The notes beneath the pieces were generated by a model, which saw only the letters and a program-made list of their open reading frames with translations, ran no database searches and was not told the origin of the DNA. DNA of 64,000 nt from Numida meleagris (lineage: Eukaryota; Chordata; Aves; Galliformes; Numididae): the NCBI RefSeq assembly GCF_002078875.1, contig NC_034414.1, positions 24,039,116 through 24,103,115 on the forward strand, in the 5' to 3' direction. Of the stretch, positions 41,101-53,100 are shown in pieces. Positions within the stretch are counted from its first letter, which is position 1; each line of letters begins with the position of its first letter. The position numbers and the translations under genes are program-made.

Positions 41101-44100
41101 TTCTGTGACTTACCTTGTTAGATGTTCTTACATTCAGTCTCCTACTCTTCCCTGGCTAATCATACATGGGCTGTGCTCTGAGGGTGTGCTCTGAAATAGG
41201 TAGGTGGCAGTGAAGCTGCCACCTTGATCAAAGGGAACTACTGCCCAGCAGAGCTGCTCCCATATAGTTTGCACTGCAGCCAGTTTTCTCTTGGTTCTGC
41301 CTCTGCACGTGGTTCATCGCATGTACAGAAAGCTAAATATTTATGAAGCAGGGTGTTAGAAATGATTGTTTGCCTAACCAGGCAACTGCTGAGAGTGCCA
41401 AACTTTGCCTTGTGCTGACTATAATGTTGCTTGGCTAATCATGAGAGCCAGGGATGGGGCTTGCTGTGCTGATCAGCACGCACTGGCAGAAGAGATAATG
41501 AGCTACTGACAAGGATGCATCTGGAATCTGTCCGGGCATTGCATTGCATGGGATACCATGCACGATTCTTCATTTCCGAGCCAGAGCAATGGATTCCTGT
41601 TCCTGACACGGTATCACCTCACTCTCTGTGGCTCCCCATATATTTGCTTGACATGGTTTGAATGTAGTAAGAGTAACAAGTTTAAGCAAAGGGAGGAAAG
41701 TGCATAATGGGGAATTAAAATCCTTTGTAAACTAACCTGGCTCTTAATGATCTTAAATGGGCAGTATATTTGAGAAAATAGCTATAAAGATTCACTTAGA
41801 AGAAGTGAGCATTGGCAGCATGAAAATCAGATATTCACCTTAGCTATGTGCTGCATTGCTTTGCAGGGCAGTTTGTCTGTTCCATGTCGGGCTTGCCAGA
41901 AGCTTACATGATAGAAATGGGTTTGTACTGATACTTTTATATGTAGGGAGGGATTGCAGGCAGCAGTGTCTTAAACAGAAATTGATTCAGTGCTGTAGCA
42001 GATACATTTGCTACTGTTGAGTCTTTCCATGTGGCAGGATCCGAAGGAGAGAAACGAACCTGGCCAATGTTGGTACATTCTTCAGTATTGGGGATGGCTC
42101 AAGTGGAAAGACAGTAAGCAAGTATTATTTCTGCTTTTATGGACATCCATAACCTTGTAAGTGGTTTCTTTGTTTTGCCATCTTGATGCTGAGCTTTATT
42201 GTTATGGTAGAATTGAAGAACTCTTGTCCCAGTCCTCCTTCTCTTCAACTCCTGATTTTGAATATACCAGCTAGGCCATTACCCAAATGTCTGTAAGTCT
42301 GTGCTGACCTGTGCTCTATCAGTTTACTCTTCAAATACTATTAAGACAGTACGATAAGTAGTGTTTCATCTTTTCTTTCTTGTTACGTGTGAGTACTTTT
42401 GTCATTAACTCCTAGAATTTGATTCTGGGTTCTTCAGGGAGCTGTACCTGAGCTGTGTAGCCCAGAGCAGGAGGAGGGGCTGCGTTACTGAAGTTGTCGC
42501 CACTTGGTACTTAGCAGGCTCCACTCAGAGTCCTTATTCAGCTCCCAGAAAGCATGCAAGCCTGTGCCCTTCATCTTCTCCAAGCTCGTTAATAACATGA
42601 GCTGGACAGAGGCTTGCTCTGCTGGGAATGCCTGTCAAAGAGCAGCTCTGCATCTGACAAAGCTAATGGAAATTTCCAGTGAGGGCTTAGAGACAGCCAT
42701 AAAAAGGAAAAAAATAAGAACTTGACTAAGTGGACTTCACTGTCCATGACTGACACAGTGTGGAGAATTGCAATTTTTCACCCTGAAGCCTTCGGCAACG
42801 AATGTCCTCCTTATTGAATCCACATCCAAGTGGCAACATGCTCCATGCTACACAGAGCTTCTACCTTATGCCCTGGAAAATGTAAGGGCTTCCAGCATTT
42901 CCATGCCTGGAGTTTGATGGAGCAAAAGCTAAATGCTTCCTGAAAAATATTCATTTCTCCAGTGTAAGCTCTTCTTCTGTGAAATGAATAGTCAAGCCTT
43001 GATTTGCAAATCTCCTGGGAAACGTGCTGCAAAAGGCTTGCTCATTTACAGAAATCAAGCAATATTTTGCAAAGGACATAAAAAACCCTTTAGGTTTTCT
43101 GCCAAGGGAGACTGCGCTGTTTTAAGTAGGTGTGGTTAAACCAGTGGAAATCTTTAAGCTTAATTGAAAATTTGTTTTAAACCAAAGTAATTGTGGTTGT
43201 CACGTCTTACGTGCTTAAGTTAGTATAAGGTGTGAATATCTGATCAATTTTCTAATGTAGACAAAGTCATAAAACTGTCACTTAACCCATAAAATAGTGG
43301 CATTTCCTTGATAAAATATTTGCTAATTGAGAGGTGGTGATCTGTATAAATGATACTGCCCAACTGACTCCCTCTAGTAGGTTCAGGCATTTGCTTTGTC
43401 CACTGTGTCTTGATGCAGTCTGAAGAATCCTTTGCGTAGTTTCCAACAATCATCCTAAGGCTGTAAGACCTAACCAGGAACAAGCTGGATACTTGCCTTA
43501 TAGCTGTGGATTCTACATCAGAGAGGTGTACATGCTTGCAAAAGAGAGCAAAGATCATGCCAAGGGCTTTATCCCTGGAAGTCTGTTACAAGGGGTGGAG
43601 CTGGGAAAAGAGTAAGTTGTTTGGTTGGCCCTGATGGGAGAAAAGTGCTGAAGGGCAGCAGTGAGGATGCTTACTGATGCAGGGGGAGTGCCCGCTGCCT
43701 GTTCTGAGCCAGTTTTCTGGCCTTACTGGTAGGCATGCTCAGTCCTGACAAAAAAGCCAGGTTAAAGTGGTGGTGAGGATGCTGAACTCCCATCATGATC
43801 AAATCTCATGACTTTGGCTTAAATGTCATAGTCAGCAAAGGGAGTAGCAGCACTAGCTGCCACAGGCCTTCCTCCTGCGAAAGGAAAGTCCTCAGTTCTC
43901 TGGCAGTAAATGAGTGGCTAATAGGTTCCTGGCAGTGAAACATAGTTGATAAATGGCAGCATTTAAAAGTAGTGTGCAAAGTCATGTATTCAGCAGAATG
44001 GCTATTGATTTCACTGTCCAGAGAAAGGTGTGAATTGGCAGCATGGAGTTGAACTGGAATTTCTTATCTGAGAACCTGACTGTACGGCAGTGAGCCTCTG

Positions 44101-47100
44101 CAGAATGGGTGGGAGAATGGACAGGAGCATTTATTCCTGCATTGTGTGTCAGCATGATGCTGGTACCATGATGCTTCCGTAGAAGTAAGATGAATCACTC
44201 AAATGTGTATGTGTGCTGAGCTTTCTGTGTAGTACAAGCACTTGGGTGTTTGGGGGAAGGAGAGAAACACAGGATTGCTGGCTCATGGTTTGCTCTGGGA
44301 AGGATTTTGCAGTCTTCTAGTTTCTAGAAGGTAGAAACTGACAAAAACAAGTAGCTCACACAGAACCTAGATGAGAAGTACCAGTCATATAGGTGGCTGT
44401 GGGGACCATGTCTGTTCTTTGAAAAGCATGAAAGTGTGAAGGGAGAGTTAGAAGAGCATAGATCAGTTTGTCTCTGTTGTACAGCAGCTGCAAATACCAA
44501 GGAAGCCTTTTTTTTCTGGAAAATTTTACTACCAAGTTAGAAAGTCTCCCTTACCCAGGGAGTGTGTTGCTTTGTAGGCAGCAGAGTGTGACAGGTTTCA
44601 GTGTACAAAGGGTGGAACAAGCAGAGAGGGACTGGCAGGTGTGCAGTAGTAGGTTGCCATCTATCAGTAAACTCTGAAGTCTGTACATCAGCATCTCCGT
44701 GTCAGCTGCTTTCATGGGATGTAATGCAGTGCAGGGCTAGTTTGGCAAAAGCCTGTAATGATTGCTTCTGTAGACTCTGTGCGTGGTTCTATTGACCTCA
44801 TTTTCTCCAGCTTCTTCTGCCCTCGGTCCTGACCTGAGATGCTGTCACCCAGCAGCCATGCCCCAGGCTTCCATTAGGTGCAGCGCAGCTGCTGCAGCAC
44901 ACCTGACCTGCAGCATCCTTGCCTCATCTAAACTGGAGTCTTACTGCAGTTCTGCTGAGGCATCTCATTATGAGGTTATGTGTTTTCATATATACACATA
45001 AACACTGTATTTGTGTTTGTGCCTGAATCATACTCAGCTACCAACAACTTGTCCTGGATCCTTCTTTCAGACTGAGTGAATCCTTAATTTGTGCCCTTGG
45101 ACTACCTGAGGAGTGATGTGGGTCCATTCTGCAGATGCAAATCCCTTCTGTCTTTGCAGGGCTTCTTTCTCTTCTTTTTCTCCAGAGCAAGGTCCTTTTC
45201 CCACAGCATAAATCCTGTGAATGGAACGGGCTTAGAGAGTATGATAGGTGATCCCTAGGTTTATAATAATATCCCTTCTGTTATCCCATGCTTCAGATAA
45301 CTACAGTCTTGCAGTGCCCTACCACTTTATGAGGGCAGGGCTTCTAGACTGACTAGGTCAAATCCCGTAGTCACCTGCTTTGATCCTGTAAGAGAAGGTG
45401 AATGCTGTTAAGTGACTAGAAAGGCTCTGTTATTTCTATGTGTCATGGAGTAAGCTGGATTCACTATTATCCTCTTCCTGTTGAATTGCTGCTGGGCCTC
45501 AGAAATTGTAGGAAGTATACTTAGTGCATTGTGGCTACAACAGGTTAGTATCTTTAACAGAGCAGTGGTGAATAACAATACATTGTTGACCTTGCCTATT
45601 CCTGTGAGGTGATGAGCTGGTCCTGGATTTACTTATCTTCTTAGAGAATGCACTGTGAAACTTTGTTGGAGCATTGTTGTTTTGCTAAACTTAGTAACAT
45701 TAGGTGTAAAATTTGAGTTTTGGACTTTTCCGGCACAGATATAGTTGATCCAGCACAAACTATTTTGTGGAAACTTACCAAAATTTCCTCTGCATCTGCC
45801 CTTGCTCTGCAGTGACTGTCAGTGGGAAAGCTGTGTAGAGATTTATTTATAGGTAGAAAGAATGAGAATCAACAAAGAAACTAAACATTGAATACAGAGC
45901 AATGTTTTACTTAGCATTACCTAGAGCAGGAAACGCTGGCAGACACCACAGAGAGCACTGGTCTTCCCATTCCAATTCTTTGTTTAGTCACTTGGAGATA
46001 CGGTAACCTGATTTTATACACGGTTGTATGTCTTCATTTCCTGAAAATCTCTCTGCTCCTATTGCTGCGCTTCAGTGCTAATATTGAATTGAAATGAATG
46101 GGATATTCCAGAGCTATCTGGATAATACAGTACTCAGTGTTTGCAAGTGATGATGAACCCCTGTAATGAAAACATGAACTGGAGCTAGACCTGCAGTCTC
46201 TGTGGGACAGGAATCAACACTATCCTCCGTGTTGTGGTGATGTAATGCATGCTGGCTGCAACAGTGTCCTGACATACTAATAATTTTTTCTTTGTTATTT
46301 CAAGGGCCTTAAACTCTGGAGTTGAATACCACTGGGACCAGCAGAATGAGAATGTCTTCACTGTGCATTCCAGCAGCAGGAGCACTGAGCGGCCTGGGTG
46401 AGTCTCCTGGGTTTGGTTTAGAGCAAGCTGACCCTTTCTGCTGGCTTCATTAAATCTGACAGCACCACTTTTTCCCGTTTGTTCTCTTCGCACCAGCAGT
46501 TTAAAGGCACAGTTTTTGTCTCCTTTCACACTACCTTGTTAGGCCACTTGAGATGCTTCCAGAGAGTGAGACGCCCAAAAATGCTGCCAGAGATAGTGAA
46601 GTGCATATGTCATTCATCACCTTGGTACTATACTTAAGCAAGCTGTAGGAGGAACATGTGGAGCTTCAAGCATCAAAGATGCTATGCTAAGTTAATGGTG
46701 CCTTTGGAGGATAACTGAACAATGTGGTGTTCATAGAGATGAGTGCAAATCCGTTGATTGGCCCCTGTGAGTGATTTTCATCCTTTTGGTTTCTAGTCAC
46801 AGGACAATTGTTTCTCAGGACTAAACTCTAAAAATAAAGCTGAATCCCTTTAGAACCCTGTTGGCTGCTCATCCAGTCTACCCAATGATGCACACATTAG
46901 TTATCCTAAACACAAGGATGATTGTGCAGTACTGTGCTTGTTTCCCCAGTGAAGAGTGCTTCTCCTTGAACCCATTGTTTTTGTCAAGGGTGCTGCAGTC
47001 TTGTTTCTGAACTATGAGCTCCAGGATCCCAAGGAGGCTATGAGCTGGTGTCTGTGCTGTCCTACAGCCTTGGTCTGACTGAAGACAAACAATAAACAGT

Positions 47101-50100
47101 CGAGATTCTCTGTCTGCCATGAGTGGATATTGCCACTACTTCCATCTTTTTTGACAGCGTATATCCGTCTTGTGTGATGGGTTATAAGGAGCAGCCTGAA
47201 GGGTGACAACTCCATCCCCTCCTTAGGGGATTCAAGTATCAGAGGCAGAAACATTGCTTTAGAATGAACAAGCTCCTGAGAAGAGGGTAAGAAAAGCAAG
47301 ACAGGTTTCAAAAACTTATGAAAGAATGTAGACTGTGAATGAGGCAGTCTTTCCTAGAAACTCTTTACCATTCCCAGCGCTTACAGCCAGAGGTCAGTTT
47401 TGGAAACAGCATCCAAGCATTGCCGATATTCAGCTTTTGTAGCTGAATACACTTCAACTGTTCGTCTCCGAGAAGCTAATGAGCCTTGAGGCGGTTCCTG
47501 TTATTTGCTTTGGAGAACAGAGAATTTTTCTTGTCTGACTGGAACAAGCAGAAATGCTTGCCAGAGTGCATTCATGTGTGATGCTGACAAACTAGGAGGT
47601 CCAGATGAGGGAAAGGATACACATTGTACCCTCAGGAGCTGAAAATGTCCTGCTGCAGAGAGAGGTGGTATGTGTGTTTATGGCCCTGCGCTGCATTTGT
47701 GTTGCCAACTGAACTCAGTGACCCTGAGAGCGAGTGGTTCTGCAGGCTGTGGTACTGCAGGGATACATATTTAAGCCTGTCATACACACTGCTTCAGTGG
47801 AAGGATGAGTAGACTGAAAGACTCTCTTAACCTAAATCTCAAGAGACCAGCCAGCTGAGGCTGGAGAGATGTGTCTGTGTGTAAGTGCAGGTGACCATTC
47901 ACTCCAGCCCCAGCCTGCACAGTGGCTGGAAGCTGCCTTGTTGGAGTGGAGACAGGAAGAGGCTCAGGTGGATGCTTCCATCTTGCTGGGACATATTGCT
48001 TCCAATGCTTCTGGTCTTACTTGTTTTTCTCTCTTTTCAGAACCAGCAGAGCCACATGGCGGACAGACAGGGACATGGGCCTGATGAATGCCATAGGCCT
48101 GCAACCCCGAAACCCCCCCACGTCTGTGACTTCACAGGGTACCCAGACCTTGGCACCTCAGCTGCAGAATGCCGAGACTCAGACAGAGAGGGAGGTACAG
48201 GAGCAGGAATCCACCTCTGCAGGGACTGGGGAAGGTAGGAGCTTTAGCAATTATTTATTTGATAAGCTTACCTCATGGGTGAGGAGTTTCTTTATAGATT
48301 CCATATTCTGTGTTACATTTTTACATTTTTATATCTCTCCAGCAAAGATTTCTCCAGCCTAATTTACTTGTAGCCAGACCAAGATGATCATGCCAGATGT
48401 GTCTCTGTCCAGGCTGGAGAAGTGGGCCCATGTGAACCTAATGAGGTTTAACAAGGCCAAATGCAGGGTGCTGCACTTGGGCTGGGGCAATCCCAGGTAT
48501 TTATGCAAACTGGGGAAAAACTCCTTGAGAGCAGCCCTGCAGAGAAGGATTTGGGGGTCCCGGTGGACAAGAAGCTGGACGTGAGCCAGCAGTGTGCACT
48601 GGCAGCCCGGAAGGCCAACTGTATCCTGGGCTGCATTAAAAGAGGAGTGGCCAGCAGGGAGAGGGAGGTGGTGGTCCCCCTCTACTCGGCTCTTGTGAGG
48701 CCCTATCTGGAGTACTGTGTCCAGGCCTGGGGCCCCCAGCACAAGAAAGACACAGAGCTCTTGGAAAGAGTTCAGAGGAGGGCCACCAAGATAATCAGAG
48801 GGATGGAGCACCTCTCCTATGAAGAAATGTTGAGGGAACTGGGCTCATTTAGCTTGGAGAAGAGAAAGCTCCGGGGAGACCTCATTGTGGCCTTCCAATA
48901 CTTGAAGGGAGCATATAAACAGGAGGGGGAACGATTGTTTACAAGGGTGGATAGCAATAGGACAAGGGGGAATGGTTTTAAACTGAGACAGGGGAGATTT
49001 ACGTTAGATATTAGGAGGAAGTTTTTCACACAGAGGGTGGTGACGCACTGGAACAGGCTGCCCAAGGAGGTTGTGGTTGCCCTGTCCCTGGAGGTGTTCA
49101 AGGCCAGACTGGACGTGGCTCTGACAGCCTGGTCTAGTGGTTGGCAACCCTGCACTCAGCAGGGGGGTTGAAACTAGATGATCTTTGAGGTCCTTTTCAA
49201 CCCAGGCCATTCTATGATATGATCTCTGATATGAACAGAGAAGTCTTTTTCATACGCTTTCACAGGGCAAAATCAGCTTTACAAAGACACAATGATCTCG
49301 AGAAAAGCCAGTTGTACTGGCATCACTCCTCACAAATACTGTGAACTGTAACCTTCAGTAGTGCTGCACACTGCTAAGGATCATCCTTAGCAGTTGGTCC
49401 TTCAACCTCTGCACCTAAAACCCATGCAAGCTTCACAAGCTTAGCCTTGGAATACAAAATAAAATACTGTAAATTAATTCTCATAGAGGCAGGTATGAGT
49501 ATTCTGCTTAGTCTGATTGATGAAGGCTGTGATGAATGTCCAGCTCAGCTGCTGGAAAATATCTCTAATGTTTCCCAGTCTGGGAAAAATTATCAACGCG
49601 TAAAGAGCTTTGAGCAGCTGATGTGCAATTCCTTTATGATAACAAATCACTGATAATTTGAAAGCATAGTAATTTTGTCCAGGCTTCCTGTCTCTATACT
49701 GTGCCACAGTGCTTGGGTCCAACTGTGAAAGCTTGATGGTGGACTGTGTATATATGGGAAAGGCAGAGAAAATCAAAGGGGTAATTTTGAAAGTTCATGA
49801 TAACCCATCTGGCTGTGGAAAGCAGCCCCATGACATGCATGTTTGTGTGCTTGTGGTCTGACATTGTGGAAGATGCTTTTTGGGATGCAGCTCTTCCACA
49901 GTTCCCACTCTGCAGCATCCAGTATGCGTGATAAGATTTTGTTTCTCTTCTGGTATTGGTATTGGCTCTTCTGTTTAATGTTAAGTTGCAAATTCCTGAT
50001 CTGAGGCGTTTCCTGTCTGCTTATCTCAGACAGGAGATATCTCTGCTTACCTCTCTAGAACCTCTCTAGAACGTTAATGCAGTTGAGGGCATGTGAATTC

Positions 50101-53100
50101 AACTGGAACATAGGATATCTGGACAAATGTTGAGCTTGTGGGAACTGTTCCTTCCACTGAATGTGGTATGCAGACAGGGCACAGCGTGCAGCAGCTCTGG
50201 AACCTTCTTGTGTTAGGGCAGTGATGGCTGACGTTGCACATATAGAGGTCTCTCTCTGCGCTGTTATAACAGAGAACTTCTTCAAGATTTCCTCCCACTG
50301 CTGCTGTTCTGCAATCATTTAAAGGTTTCCCTTCTTCATTTTCTTTAACCTTTCCATTTTCAGATCTAGAGCATGGCTTGTAACTAGACAGTTAGCGAGG
50401 TGGGGAAGAGTTGTCCCTTACTAGTGCCATGGGCAGAGTTTCTCTGTAATGGAGCGAAACATGGAGCATGCGGAACAAAAGGAGTGTAAGATAGCAAGCC
50501 AAGGGCAGAGATTTCTTGTTGTCTGTCTCTTGCTTGAAAGAAGAGTGACAGTTTCCACATCTGGTGTGATCTCTAACTGAAACTGTGTGCCCTCCACAAG
50601 TTGCTTCACCTGCAAAATGGGCTGTCCACTCTCCTGTCTAGTATGCAGATTCTCAGAACAAAGAAATTATTCCCATTATGGACATGTGCACTGGTGATGA
50701 TTCCAGTGTTTGTGCCATGTAGTTGATCAGTTCTTCTGCAAACTGCAAAATACAAGTGCAGCTTGAGCCCACTGAGCTTGCTGTGGCATTAATGTTACTG
50801 TTATTCTAGCATCATAAACTCTTGTGATATTCACCCAGTGCATTCAAGCAGATTAGACTGGGTGCTGTGCTGCTTTTCTGATGGCTAATTTGCCCACTGT
50901 ATCTACCATAACTATTTGTCTGTTGAAATGCAAACAAGGTTTCCTGTTATCAGGATCTAGGTGTCAGGGACATTCAAAGAAGGGGGGGGAAAAAAAGTGT
51001 TCTACCATTTACTTGGTGTGTACCCTAGGGCAAAATATTAATCATCTACCAAATGGGAATAAATCTTCCCGTACAGCACACGAGGGGCTGTGAAGATTAA
51101 TTAGTGTTTTGTATGAGGCTTTGAAGATGTAAATCACTGTGTAAGGGCTTAGTAGTATTATCAACAGCAAAATGGATAAATCAGATGTGATTCTGAGTAA
51201 TGTAAAGGAATGTTTTAGCTATCACCTCATCACAAGGAAAGAAAAAAAACAAAACAAAAATCTCTGAACATTTCCCCAAAAAATTAAAAATGAAAAGACT
51301 AGTGCTACCCCCAGGAGTGAGTTTCTGTCCTGTTTCGTGTGAGCTCTGCCATTGTAGGGAATTCTGGATCAGGGCATTTCTTGCAGATATGTGCTTACTG
51401 TACAAAAAAAAAAAAAAAAAAAGTATGCAGAATTGCATCAGAAATCTAATTAAGCTCTGTGGTGGTATAAATAGTTTCCTTTTCTCATGCAAAGCTCTGC
51501 GGGGACTTTGCTGTTCTGATTATCTTTCTACCTCCTTTGGAGGAATGAGTATATGATGACTTTATTAGAAGCGAATCCCTCTAATGTCTGTATGGTTTTG
51601 TTTTTACCGCAGTTGATAGCTGCCTTGTGAGCTCTGCTCACCAGCCACACATGAACCAAGATAAGATACATTTAGGAGAAAAACTAGGAGAGGTATTGAG
51701 AAATGCCTAAAACAGTGTTTCAGCTGTTTCCTACTTTCTTTTAAGCTGACAGACATAGTGGAAATTGTGATAGAGTCGTAACTTGGAGGCACTCTTAATT
51801 AAAACAATCTTTTGGGCACGATATGAACACTTGCCCTTGCAAATGGGCACAATGAGGAAAGGATCTGTATTCAGCTGGCAAATGAAATCTCACTCAAAAA
51901 TCAGCAAGATTCTTTATGAATGTTAATGACCTCTGTTTAACCTTTAGAAAAATGTAATTCCCAGTCCAGATTGTGTCAAGCTGTGGCTGACACTTGTTCA
52001 GCCCGCTGAATGTGTGGAGAGTGGTGTGAGCAGCGGTGGCTGCCAGCAGCTGCAGCCGTGGAAGAGGTACTGCAGGAAACCTGTCTGGTTGTGTGCCCAT
52101 GCTGTCTCTGGCTCTTGACAGTATATGGATACATCTTCATGTTAATCCAATTTTTTTTTTTAAAAGGAAAGCGGTATTTCCAAAAACTAGTAGAAAGACC
52201 TGAGTGGCAGTTGTCATCTCAATTCTTTTCATCTCTGTTGTCCTTAGGGCTTCAAATTCAGCTGGCTAAGTGCTCACTGTACTAGTAGGCTCCAGTTATG
52301 AGCCGAAATTGCAGCTATCAGAAGGCTTGCTGTCAGTGGATTGCTAATTTGCCTGTCTCTGAAGGAGGAATGTGTTGACTGCTTTCATGCGATACAAAGG
52401 ATTTTTTTAAAAACCTGTTTGAATAGGTTAAACTCACTGGCCAGTACACCTTTCCGTCCTGTCCAACTGCTTTCAGAGGCTGCAGCAGGAGTTTTAAGGG
52501 GAAAAAGGATTGTGGGCTTCATCCTGTTCAAACCGGTAGTAGTGAATAGGTGTCACACGCAGATGAAACTTTTCTGGTATAAACAAAGCATCCCGAGGAT
52601 GTCTAAGCAGCACTTACGAGTAGAATCAGTGTGCAACGTAATACATTTAATCTGAGACATTAGAAACATGTGCTGAGGGACTGCATGGGCAGGAGTACCC
52701 TGATAGCAGCTGAGCCTCACGTGTGCTGTGAAGAAACATGCTGTTTTGCATTAGCTGAACACATTCCTGCAACGCTGTTGTCATATGCGATGTGACTTTT
52801 TGTGATTAGTGTGGGAACCGGGACACCAGGGATCTATTTCAAGATCTGCCTCTCATTCTCCAGGCTGAAACGTGGGCAGGTCCTTTAACCTTTCATCTGT
52901 CTGCCCGTCTGTAAAATGTAATGTGTCCTGTAGAACTGCAGATCTGTACAGTGTGTGTCATGTGCCCGACAGAACCACAAAGTTCACTTTCTCTTTAAAG
53001 CCCTCTAAAAAATACTCCCTGAAAAAAATAGTCTTCAGGTACTGTGCAAGCCTTTACAGCGCTAAGTACTTCAAGTACCTGACTCTCCTGGGATTAAATT

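Larger units (their letters stand above)
31867..46304 (+). other. AMBRA1: AMBRA1 intron, 14.4 kb
   Basis: gtaagt to atttcaag. It contains a probable hAT-type MITE (32152-32266), a degraded CR1-like remnant (about 34880-35530), a T-rich stretch (about 37830-38640), an (ATAAA)n microsatellite (38832-38861) and a 9-bp-stem hairpin (39984-40007). The 190-codon ORF at 38057-38629 is in the T-rich stretch and reads as F/L/S-rich low complexity, so I do not call it a gene. No exon is missing between d and e. Confidence 0.85.

Noticed and set aside
48461..49171. Calling the 236-codon ORF a host gene
   Set aside because: The residues are CR1 ORF2 C-terminal text and the DNA ends with the CR1 terminus; it is a truncated retrotransposon.
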